From Acinetobacter sp. (GTDB lineage: Bacteria > Pseudomonadota > Gammaproteobacteria > Pseudomonadales > Moraxellaceae): 6,537 nt of DNA. Within the stretch, counting starts at the first letter, position 1. The number at the start of each line of letters is the position of its first letter. Below the pieces are notes generated by a model. It did not search any database. It was not told the DNA's origin and was given only the letters and a program-made list of their open reading frames with translations. Positions 1-4,607 of the stretch are shown here, in pieces. The translations under genes were made by a program, and so were the position numbers. The stretch spans positions 1-6,537 of the forward strand of contig JASLIY010000331.1 of the NCBI GenBank assembly GCA_030152675.1. The letters are read 5' to 3'.

Positions 1-743
1 TCGGCATTGTACTCACGATCATCGCCATCAAGCTTGAAGCCAATGCTGGCATCGAGCTGGGTGCGGTCGTTAAGTGCATAGATCACGCCTGAACCTAGAC
101 TGTATTCATACGGATTGCTTTCTTGCTTGCGATAAACAAACTCTGAGAAACCAGACCATTTATCTGTAAGCTGATACGACAAGGTTGGCACAGCAGTCAC
201 CGCCCACTTGCCATCTTGAACTTCGTAGAACATGCTCATACTGGTATTGAGCAAGTCGTTGTATTGATACTCTAAAGATGAGCCTAACGTATAAATATCT
301 TTTTCTTCAGTAAAGCCATCATTGCCAGTCGCAATCTTGGCTTGGGCTAAAACTGCCATAGCCAATTTAGGGTCATCGAGATCAACCGCTTTTTTCAAAC
401 CAATACTGACATCACCCAAACCATGATCTTCATGATGGCGGCCTTGGTACGACGTTTTGCTCCAACCCGGGCCATCCCAGCCCAACTGTAATTCCAAGCT
501 TGGGCTTAAACCGGTACGTAACAACATATCGCCATTTAGGGTCACGGTTCTGGCTTTGGCACCATCCACCACGGTTTCGTTATAACTCGCAGTCGGCAAA
601 CTTTGTTCCCACGCCAAGCGACCTACTGGCGTAATACCCGTACCAAAACCAGTGCCTGGACGATCAAAAGAAAATTCTGCGGCAAAACTGCCCATACTGG
701 CGGTTGAAGCAAGAAGAAGTGTAAGTTTTTGAAGTGTTTTCAT
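1..743 (-). CDS. Outer-membrane transporter-like beta-barrel (Phenol_MetA_deg family), 3' end beyond window
   Basis: An uninterrupted leftward frame starts at ATG 743 and runs off the left edge after 247 codons, so the C-terminus is missing. The start is preceded by GAG about 7 nt upstream. Residues 1-21 are a typical Sec signal peptide (MKTLQ, a Leu-rich core, then SFA before the predicted cleavage). The mature part shows alternating hydrophobic/polar strands rich in Gly, Tyr and Trp, an early FDRPGTGFGTG segment (about 26-36) and a GLGDVSIGLKKAV segment (about 108-120). That combination is characteristic of the 'putative MetA-pathway of phenol degradation' outer-membrane family. Members are thought to let hydrophobic substrates cross the outer membrane, but the substrate of this one cannot be read from sequence. 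It lies 14 bp downstream of the ankyrin gene on the same strand, so the two are probably co-transcribed. It could instead be a generic OmpA-like barrel; the family call is fairly secure, the role is not. Confidence 0.82.
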   Translation of the reverse strand, partial: MKTLQKLTLLLASTASMGSFAAEFSFDRPGTGFGTGITPVGRLAWEQSLPTASYNETVVDGAKARTVTLNGDMLLRTGLSPSLELQLGWDGPGWSKTSYQGRHHEDHGLGDVSIGLKKAVDLDDPKLAMAVLAQAKIATGNDGFTEEKDIYTLGSSLEYQYNDLLNTSMSMFYEVQDGKWAVTAVPTLSYQLTDKWSGFSEFVYRKQESNPYEYSLGSGVIYALNDRTQLDASIGFKLDGDDREYNA

Positions 744-757
744 AATTATGCTCAAAT

Positions 758-1300
758 TTAAGCTGATTCTTTAGTCATTTTTGCACCACGACTACGAAGC
801 AACTCTAATGTTTCTTTTTCTTCAGGTAAAGCCTGTTCCCAATCGATTTCATCAAAATCACAGTCAAAAAATAAATCACTGATCGAGCTTAAAATCGTTT
901 GGCCTTCATCATCTTTGCTGTTTGGATCGACATTGTGATCTAGTAAACGCTGTACTGCGGGTACACATGCGGCACTGGCCGCATCCCATAATGGGCCATA
1001 ACATTCTTCAGCATCCCACAAATGAAAGTTGGCTTTGGCAGCAATCAACGCATCAAGAATATCTAAATGAACCTGTAAGCTGCTTTGTTTATCCGCAGTA
1101 CTCATGACTTGCCCGGCTTCATGCGCTTCGCAAATCGCTTCCCACCATTTAAATAATCCATCCGACCAGACCGATACTGCAGGCCCTTTTTCTGGATCAA
1201 TAAAGTTCGGATCTAAGCCTTCTGCCAACAGGAGTTTGACCTGCTGCAGCTCTAACTCCTCAATTGCTTTTAAAAAGACTTGCTGTTGCGCTGTTAACAT
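758..1300 (-). CDS. Ankyrin-repeat domain protein
   Basis: 180-residue protein with no signal peptide or membrane segment, so presumably cytoplasmic. An upstream in-frame TTG at 1315 is possible, but ATG 1300 is preferred because GAGAG lies 8 nt before it. Ankyrin-type helix-turn-helix units are visible at about residues 8-36 (VKLLLAEGLDPNF), about 76-97 (LDALIAAKANFHLWD) and about 102-135 (GPLWDAA...VQRLLDHNVDPNSKDDEGQT), with a capping helix at about 161-174 (ETLELLRSRGAKM). The stretch between repeats 1 and 2 (about 40-75) is Trp-rich (SVWSDGLFKWWEA), and residues 142-161 are strongly acidic (Asp/Glu with DFDEIDW). Ankyrin repeats bind proteins; the partner is unknown. The gene overlaps nothing and is followed after 14 bp by the outer-membrane barrel gene, suggesting one operon. 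No catalytic domain is visible. The fold call is strong; any function is open. Confidence 0.85.
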   Translation of the reverse strand: MLTAQQQVFLKAIEELELQQVKLLLAEGLDPNFIDPEKGPAVSVWSDGLFKWWEAICEAHEAGQVMSTADKQSSLQVHLDILDALIAAKANFHLWDAEECYGPLWDAASAACVPAVQRLLDHNVDPNSKDDEGQTILSSISDLFFDCDFDEIDWEQALPEEKETLELLRSRGAKMTKESA

Positions 1301-1329
1301 GCCAATTACTCTCAATGATTAGTATCAAT

Positions 1330-1335
1330 ATTATG
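1330..1335 (-). promoter_or_regulatory. Possible -10 element for the ankyrin/outer-membrane operon
   Basis: On the minus strand CATAAT matches the sigma-70 -10 consensus at five of six positions and lies 29 nt before the ankyrin start. The DNA upstream is very A-rich, which could help recruit polymerase. No convincing -35 hexamer sits 16-18 nt upstream, so this is only a candidate. Confidence 0.25.
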
Positions 1336-1384
1336 CCGAATATTTATTAGGTTTGAGCATTTAATCTTGGGTAAAATTATTTTT

Positions 1385-1435
1385 AGGCTTTATTTCCTTT
1401 TAAGTTTTATTTTTTTGATTTTATTTTTAAAGCCT
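1385..1435. repeat. 8-bp inverted repeat flanking a T-rich (A-rich on the minus strand) tract
   Basis: AGGCTTTA at 1385-1392 is perfectly complementary to TAAAGCCT at 1428-1435. The 35 bases between them are nearly all T with a few A, C and G, including runs of seven, five and four T. It lies between the HPF-like gene's terminator and the ankyrin gene. Nothing codes here. It could be bent or flexible promoter-upstream DNA, or a stem with a purine-rich loop in a leftward transcript. Confidence 0.5.
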
Positions 1436-1465
1436 GATCGCGCCAGATACATTTTCTCTTGACCT

Positions 1466-1488
1466 AAAAAAAGCCCCGTAGGGCTTTT
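1466..1488 (-). terminator. Intrinsic terminator of the HPF/RaiA-like gene
   Basis: In the leftward direction the stem AAAAGCCC pairs perfectly with GGGCTTTT (1469-1476 with 1481-1488) around a TACG loop, and the RNA continues into a run of seven U. A C(UACG)G loop belongs to the extra-stable UNCG tetraloop class. The stem begins 3 nt past the stop codon of the HPF-like gene, which fits termination of that gene. It also separates it from the ankyrin operon downstream. Confidence 0.9.
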
Positions 1489-1490
1489 CT

Positions 1491-1838
1491 TTATACTTCG
1501 TCAGCGATTTCAAGCTGTCCACCACGTGGATTTTCATTTTTTTCAAGCGCATGTTCTAGACTACGCTTCACACGCTCAATCGCCCCATGTAACGACAGAT
1601 CAATGTTTTTAGCTTTGTGCGTCACAACAACAGGTTTAAGCCCCGCTGCTTTCACTTCGATCATCGAGCGGATATCGTCATCTCCGCCTTTGGCCCCATT
1701 TTCATCACTGATATGTACTGAAACTTGAGTAATGCGTTCACTATGACGTTGGAACTCTTGATTTAACTCTTCACGTACATACGTAATTAAACGTTCACTG
1801 TTTTGAATATTCTTATCTGTACGGATTTCAATGTTCAT
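1491..1838 (-). CDS. HPF/RaiA-family ribosome-associated protein
   Basis: 115 residues, start ATG 1838 preceded by GAGGA about 9 nt upstream. The pattern matches the ribosome hibernation factor fold (beta-alpha-beta-beta-beta-alpha): MNIEIRTDKNI strand, helix about 14-32 (ERLITYVREELNQEFQRH), ITQVSVHISDENG strand about 36-48, strands about 57-73, and a last helix about 78-100 (LSLHGAIERVKRSLEHALEK). Known family members bind the 30S decoding region and inactivate or protect ribosomes in stationary phase. It lacks the long C-terminal dimerisation domain of long-form HPF. An acidic/Gly insert (AKGGDDD, about 49-55) and a short Pro/Gly tail (NPRGGQLE) mark a subfamily distinct from classical HPF and YfiA. 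It does not sit beside rpoN, the usual context of hpf, so a second, less characterised paralogue is likely. Family sure, exact activity inferred. Confidence 0.85.
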   Translation of the reverse strand: MNIEIRTDKNIQNSERLITYVREELNQEFQRHSERITQVSVHISDENGAKGGDDDIRSMIEVKAAGLKPVVVTHKAKNIDLSLHGAIERVKRSLEHALEKNENPRGGQLEIADEV

Positions 1839-1860
1839 AAAATTTCATCCTCACACTTTT

Positions 1861-1890
1861 ATATAACCGAAGAGTGCAAAAAGCTTTGCA
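1861..1890 (-). promoter_or_regulatory. Candidate promoter with overlapping dyad, HPF-like gene
   Basis: On the minus strand TTATAT (1861-1866) resembles a -10 box, and TTGCAA lies upstream with a long 19-nt spacer. A 6-bp dyad, TGCAAA (1875-1880) with TTTGCA (1885-1890), covers the spacer and touches the -35, so it could be an operator. If used, the transcript leader would be only about 15 nt and would carry GAGGA as ribosome binding site. The spacing is not ideal, hence low confidence. Confidence 0.3.
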
Positions 1891-1910
1891 AATCTAGACC
1901 TATTAAATAG

Positions 1911-1953
1911 CGCAGTTGAAACTATGCTTGATCTCAACATCTGATCAACTGCG
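1911..1953. repeat. 9-bp perfect inverted repeat with a nested alternative hairpin
   Basis: CGCAGTTGA (1911-1919) is perfectly complementary to TCAACTGCG (1945-1953), with 25 nt between. A second dyad, TTGATC (1928-1933) with GATCAA (1943-1948), shares four bases with the right arm, so the two stems exclude each other in a single-stranded RNA. It could be an operator or part of a small RNA; strand and role are unknown. Confidence 0.6.
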
Positions 1954-1989
1954 AGTCACAGCCCACAGCACGAAATTAAACTGATCAAC
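1941..1989. repeat. Direct repeat CTGATCAAC, 40 bp apart
   Basis: CTGATCAAC occurs at 1941-1949 and again at 1981-1989, starts exactly 40 bp apart. The second copy continues into CATCAG, giving a small hairpin CTGAT-CAAC-ATCAG (1981-1994). A heptamer CAACATC is also present twice (1935-1941 and 1986-1992). Even spacing of about four helical turns would suit a protein binding both copies on one face, but that is inference. Confidence 0.5.
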
Positions 1990-2028
1990 ATCAGGCGTTC
2001 ACTTTATAAAACTTGAGTGAATCAATCC

Positions 2029-2096
2029 CAATATCGAAAGGTCAGCCACTAAAGCTATACGACCGATCTGGTTTTCGCCCTGTCTTTTCAATATCG
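2029..2096. repeat. Direct repeat CAATATCG, 60 bp apart, around a small dyad
   Basis: CAATATCG occurs at 2029-2036 and 2089-2096. Between them GGTCAGC (2040-2046) can pair with GCT and GACC (2054-2056 and 2061-2064) with a 4-nt bulge. The pieces are short and could be chance, so this is recorded mainly to describe the region. Confidence 0.35.
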
Positions 2097-2167
2097 GATG
2101 ATAATCATAAATTTGCAAGCATAATTTTATAAAGAATATGAAAAATGACAACTTGTTACTTTATTCT

Positions 2168-2198
2168 TTGAATTACAAGTAGCTACCAAACTTATATT
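2168..2198 (+). promoter_or_regulatory. Candidate promoter for the OmpK/Tsx-like gene
   Basis: TTGAAT (2168-2173) and TTATAT or TATATT (2192-2198) form a sigma-70-like pair with an 18-19 nt spacer. A start near 2205 would give a leader of about 125 nt containing the T-tract hairpin at 2261-2281. No better pair is visible closer to the gene. Both boxes are imperfect. Confidence 0.35.
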
Positions 2199-2260
2199 GC
2201 AAAGTAACTTAACAAAAGAGTTTTAAACTTATTCCGTTGCGAAGAGTTGCTGCTTTTTTT

Positions 2261-2281
2261 GCCAATTTTGGCTTTTTTTTT
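2261..2281 (+). terminator. Possible leader attenuator upstream of the OmpK/Tsx-like gene
   Basis: GCCAA pairs with TTGGC (2261-2272) and is followed at once by nine T (2273-2281), the layout of an intrinsic terminator. It ends 48 nt before the start codon. The stem is short and the loop tiny, so it would be weak. It would act as an attenuator of the downstream gene or as the end of a short RNA from 2205. It could also be a simple T-rich promoter stretch. Confidence 0.35.
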
Positions 2282-2329
2282 GCTTGTTAATCTGTATTCT
2301 GTAGCGCTTTCTGTTGGGGAAATATTTTG

Positions 2330-3058
2330 ATGAAAACTTTATCTCAGTTCGCCTTGTGTGCGATCGCAACAACCGCAATTTCTGCCCATGCTACACCAGT
2401 ATGGCAAGACTTTAGTGTCACCGGTCTTTATGGTGAACATTATGCGGTCGTTGATAAGCAACAAACCACGCTTACCGTTGAATATGCGGCAAAAGCCAAA
2501 TATGCCGATGTCTTCTTTTTCATGGATCGTTTACGTGGTGGCGATGATCGCAAGACCACTTATTTTGAACTTTCACCACGTTTTAGTCTCGGTGAAATCT
2601 CAGGTAAAGACCTCAGCTATGGTCCAATCAAAGACGTCTTGATTTCGACCACTTGGGAAGGCAATCACGACGATTTCGGCAATGATTTTGATAACTTCCT
2701 CTACGGTTTTGCCGTGGATTTGGATGTACCTTATTTTCAATATTTTAATTTGAATTTCTATCGTGCCAACAATGAAAAACAAAAAGACGATTATCAAATG
2801 ACGGTCTCTTATGCGCTACCACTTCAGGTTGCAAACGAAGACTTTTTAGTCGATGGCTTCCTCGATTGGTCTACCGCTGAAAAAGATCATGCCAGCGAAT
2901 TGAACTGGACCACGCAGTGGAAATGGAACGCCGGTAAACATATTTCTCCGAAAACACGTTTATATCTCGGACTTGAGCACTCGGTTTGGAACAATAAATT
3001 CGGCATCAAAGGCCAAGATGAAAATAATGTCAGCGCCTTAGTCAAATATCACTTCTAA
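2330..3058 (+). CDS. Nucleoside-specific outer-membrane channel, OmpK/Tsx family
   Basis: 242 residues, start ATG 2330 preceded by GGGGA about 9 nt upstream; a TTG codon just before it is less likely. Residues 1-21 are a Sec signal peptide (MKTLSQF, hydrophobic core, SAHA before cleavage). The mature protein is a beta-barrel ending in Phe (VKYHF), the usual signal for outer-membrane assembly. Tsx/OmpK-family marks include WQDFSVTGLYG near the mature N-terminus (about 25-35), the TTYFELSPRFSLG strand region (76-88) and the C-terminal WNNKFGIKG (220-228). Family members form substrate-selective pores for nucleosides and serve as phage or colicin receptors. Length is slightly below E. coli Tsx. 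It is followed by a strong terminator, so it is probably mostly monocistronic. A leader hairpin and candidate promoter lie upstream. I am sure of the family; nucleoside specificity is taken from the family. Confidence 0.88.
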   Translation: MKTLSQFALCAIATTAISAHATPVWQDFSVTGLYGEHYAVVDKQQTTLTVEYAAKAKYADVFFFMDRLRGGDDRKTTYFELSPRFSLGEISGKDLSYGPIKDVLISTTWEGNHDDFGNDFDNFLYGFAVDLDVPYFQYFNLNFYRANNEKQKDDYQMTVSYALPLQVANEDFLVDGFLDWSTAEKDHASELNWTTQWKWNAGKHISPKTRLYLGLEHSVWNNKFGIKGQDENNVSALVKYHF

Positions 3059-3092
3059 AAGCATTTCTAAGCCACAATATCCTCGCTAAACT

Positions 3093-3120
3093 AAGCAAGA
3101 TCACGATCTTGCTTTTTTTT
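3093..3120 (+). terminator. Intrinsic terminator of the OmpK/Tsx-like gene
   Basis: AAGCAAGA (3093-3100) pairs with TCTTGCTT (3107-3114), and two further pairs are possible into the loop TCACGA. The stem's 3' arm merges into a run of eight T (3113-3120). It lies 34 nt after the stop codon. The left flank is not A-rich enough to make it obviously bidirectional. Confidence 0.9.
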
Positions 3121-3144
3121 CACTTTTCTTTGAAGAGGTGTTGC

Positions 3145-3666
3145 ATGCGCTTTGATATTCGCCCGGCTTGTGTTGATGATTTGCCTCAAATTCTGGCTAT
3201 TTTAAATCAAGAAATATTAACGGGTAATGCCAACTGGAATGAAGATCCCAAAAGTCTGCCACAGTTTCAACAGTGGTTTACACAGCTACAAGCGCAGAAT
3301 TTCCCCTTATTGGTTGCCGTTTGTGCAGGGACAGCGACCATCGCAGCCTATGCTGACTATGACTTGTTTAGGCAGATCCAAGGCTATCGTCATACTGTTG
3401 AACACTCGGTGTTTGTACATCCGGACTATTACCGCCAAGGTTTGGGTAAACGTCTGATGCAGGCTTTGATTGAAATCGCCCAATCACAAGACATCCATGT
3501 CATGGTGGCCGCGATTGATCACAGCAATATCGCCTCAATTGAGTTGCATCAACAACTTGGCTTTCAACAAACTGGGTATATGCCACAAATTGGGAAGAAA
3601 TTTGGCCAATGGCGAGACTTGGTACTGATGCAGTTGAATTTTGAGAGCGACCACTCAGGCCAATAA
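3145..3666 (+). CDS. GNAT N-acetyltransferase, phosphinothricin acetyltransferase (Pat/Bar/MddA) type
   Basis: 173 residues, start ATG 3145 with GAGG 6 nt upstream. An in-frame ATG at 3109 lies inside the preceding terminator and is rejected. GNAT features are in order: MRFDIRPACVDDLPQI beta1-alpha1 start (1-16), TVEHSVFVHPDYY strand (84-96), the acetyl-CoA pyrophosphate loop RQGLGK (97-102), and the family-typical NIASIELHQQLGF (128-140) and KKFGQWRDLVLMQ (151-163). The last two segments are characteristic of the Pat/Bar group, whose characterised members acetylate the amino group of phosphinothricin, methionine sulfoximine or methionine sulfone. Length matches that group (about 170-185). 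The natural substrate is not deducible. It starts 24 nt after the T-run of the upstream terminator, so expression probably needs read-through or a promoter within it. Its own terminator follows. Confidence 0.87.
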   Translation: MRFDIRPACVDDLPQILAILNQEILTGNANWNEDPKSLPQFQQWFTQLQAQNFPLLVAVCAGTATIAAYADYDLFRQIQGYRHTVEHSVFVHPDYYRQGLGKRLMQALIEIAQSQDIHVMVAAIDHSNIASIELHQQLGFQQTGYMPQIGKKFGQWRDLVLMQLNFESDHSGQ

Positions 3667-3735
3667 ACTTGTACAACAGCGACAACTCAAAGCTATGATC
3701 CTTTCATTCATCAAAACATGAATAATGCATTGTTT

Positions 3736-3763
3736 AAGTTCACTATTTAGTGAACTTTTTTTT
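3736..3763 (+). terminator. Intrinsic terminator of the acetyltransferase gene
   Basis: AAGTTCACTA (3736-3745) is perfectly complementary to TAGTGAACTT (3748-3757), a 10-bp palindromic stem whose innermost pairs open to form the loop, followed by eight T (3756-3763). It lies 69 nt beyond the stop codon. It separates the acetyltransferase from ompW, which therefore needs its own promoter. Confidence 0.9.
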
Positions 3764-3783
3764 ATGCACAGTAGATAAAAAAA

Positions 3784-3835
3784 CAACTCATCTATTCATA
3801 ATCAATGCTTTTATGAGTTGGCATGTTTCTTGACA
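3784..3835 (+). promoter_or_regulatory. Candidate ompW control region: 8-bp dyad followed by a TTGACA box
   Basis: CAACTCAT (3784-3791) is perfectly complementary to ATGAGTTG (3813-3820). A consensus TTGACA follows at 3830-3835, but no good -10 box sits about 17 nt on, so it may be chance. The dyad has the size of a transcription-factor site. Regulation of ompW homologues by several global regulators is known, but I cannot assign this site to one. Confidence 0.35.
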
Positions 3836-3846
3836 TCTTGATTGAA

Positions 3847-3864
3847 CGAATCAGGAAAGATTCG
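3847..3864 (+). promoter_or_regulatory. Leader hairpin with an AGGAAA loop upstream of ompW
   Basis: CGAATC (3847-3852) pairs perfectly with GATTCG (3859-3864), leaving a 6-nt loop AGGAAA. It lies 32 nt before the chosen start codon, whose own ribosome site is GGAG at 3887-3890. A GGA motif shown in a hairpin loop plus a second GGA at the ribosome site is the arrangement recognised by CsrA/RsmA. This is an inference from the motif only. Confidence 0.4.
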
Positions 3865-3896
3865 CTTTGAAATTCAAACTAAAGATGGAGATGACC

Positions 3897-4496
3897 ATGC
3901 AAAGACTGCTATTTTTGGCTATCGGAATGAGCGCTGCATATCATGCGCATGCAGGCCTCGATATGGATCGGGTCAAAGTGCGCTTAGGCGTCACGCATAT
4001 TGAACCAAAATCTCATCCTGGCGATCTATATGATGGGACAGCAACACGTATTTCAAGTAGTGAGGCCCTGACGGCGTCTCATTTATACTTTTTAACCCCA
4101 CATGTGGCCTTAGATCTTTTGCTTGGCACTGCGCCGAAGCACAATATTTATGGCAATGATCAAAAGATTGGACATACTCGCTATCTGCCGCCGACATTGA
4201 GTCTGCAATATAACTTCAATCCTGAGGGTCGCTTTAATCCCTATATCGGCGCTGGCATAAACTACACCTATTATCTCAATGAAAAACTGTTAAGCGAAGA
4301 TAAGCTGTCGATCAGTAATTCCTTTGGCTATGCTGCAACCCTAGGCATGGACTATCAATGGAATAAACATTGGAGCCTCGGTGCAGAGCTGCGCTATATT
4401 CAGGTCAATTCGGATATCCGCATCAATGGTGTAACCGTCGGGAATGGCGATGTCAATCCAATGCTCTATACCCTGACCTTGGGTTATCAATTCTAA
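3897..4496 (+). CDS. ompW: OmpW-family outer-membrane protein
   Basis: 199 residues. Three ATGs lie in frame (3885, 3891, 3897) and an upstream TTG at 3867; ATG 3897 is chosen because GGAG is 6 nt before it and it gives a clean signal peptide (MQRLLFLAIGMSAAYHAHA, cleaved before Gly20). OmpW marks are clear: early KVRLGVTHIEP (27-37), the SSSEALTASHLYFLTPHVAL region (53-72), LLGTAPKHNIYG (75-86), the very typical YLPPTLSLQYNF (96-107) and NPYIGAGINYTYY (114-126), and a C-terminal aromatic GYQF. OmpW proteins form narrow 8-stranded barrels with a hydrophobic pore linked to uptake of small hydrophobic compounds or iron, and to stress responses. In this window it is isolated between terminators and converges on parE. 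The family call is firm. Confidence 0.92.
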   Translation: MQRLLFLAIGMSAAYHAHAGLDMDRVKVRLGVTHIEPKSHPGDLYDGTATRISSSEALTASHLYFLTPHVALDLLLGTAPKHNIYGNDQKIGHTRYLPPTLSLQYNFNPEGRFNPYIGAGINYTYYLNEKLLSEDKLSISNSFGYAATLGMDYQWNKHWSLGAELRYIQVNSDIRINGVTVGNGDVNPMLYTLTLGYQF

Positions 4497-4510
4497 TTCG
4501 ATCAAGCGAA

Positions 4511-4556
4511 ATAAAAACCCAGTCCAACGCATATCTTGATCAGCGTTGGGCTGGGT
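4511..4556 (-). terminator. Intrinsic terminator of parE (leftward)
   Basis: ACCCAGTCCAACGC (4517-4530) pairs along 14 positions with GCGTTGGGCTGGGT (4543-4556), including one G-T wobble, around a 12-nt loop. Going leftward the 3' arm is followed by TTTTTAT, so it suits parE transcription. Going rightward the tail is GACAATAAA without a T-run. It therefore seems mainly oriented for parE, though its size could also slow polymerase coming from ompW. Confidence 0.8.
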
Positions 4557-4573
4557 GACAATAAAAATAAAGT

Positions 4574-4592
4574 CATGAGGTCAGACCTCATG
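4574..4592. repeat. Second dyad between convergent ompW and parE
   Basis: CATGAGG (4574-4580) pairs with CCTCATG (4586-4592) around TCAGA; two more potential pairs extend into the loop. On the minus strand ACTTTATTTTTATT follows; on the plus strand only CTCATTTTC does. It could be an additional weak terminator for either gene or a 3' end stabilising structure. Confidence 0.6.
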
Positions 4593-4607
4593 CTCATTTT
4601 CTAATGA

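Larger units (their letters stand above)
1839..2329. other. Divergent intergenic region, about 490 bp, no convincing gene
   Basis: This stretch lies between two divergently transcribed genes (the HPF-like gene leftward, the Tsx-like gene rightward), so it must hold at least two promoters. No reading frame with a good ribosome binding site is visible; the best is a 14-codon frame at 2138-2182 with a poor upstream sequence. It contains repeats at 1911-1953, 1941-1989 and 2029-2096, and a T-tract hairpin at 2261-2281. I recognise no known riboswitch, tRNA or insertion-sequence remnant. Confidence 0.7.

Noticed and set aside
1998..2021. TTCACT/AGTGAA inverted repeat, also seen in the terminator at 3736-3757
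   Set aside because: It is only six bases per arm, and the second occurrence is explained by a terminator stem. A shared operator is not supported.
2138..2182. 14-codon frame (MKNDNLLLYSLNYK) in the divergent intergenic region
   Set aside because: Only a poor ribosome site (AAAGAAT) precedes it, and it overlaps the candidate promoter of the Tsx-like gene. Chance frames of this size are expected.
1839..2329. Possible remnant insertion sequence or integration site
   Set aside because: No transposase fragment, no terminal inverted repeats with target duplications, and no tRNA end are visible.
3109..3144. Twelve-residue N-terminal extension of the acetyltransferase
   Set aside because: It would begin inside the upstream terminator stem, without a ribosome site. 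ATG 3145 has GAGG at good spacing and starts the GNAT fold directly.
3867..3896. Longer OmpW start at TTG 3867 or ATG 3885/3891
   Set aside because: The longer forms add a charged, Glu-containing segment before the signal peptide, and they place GGAG inside or at the wrong distance from the start.
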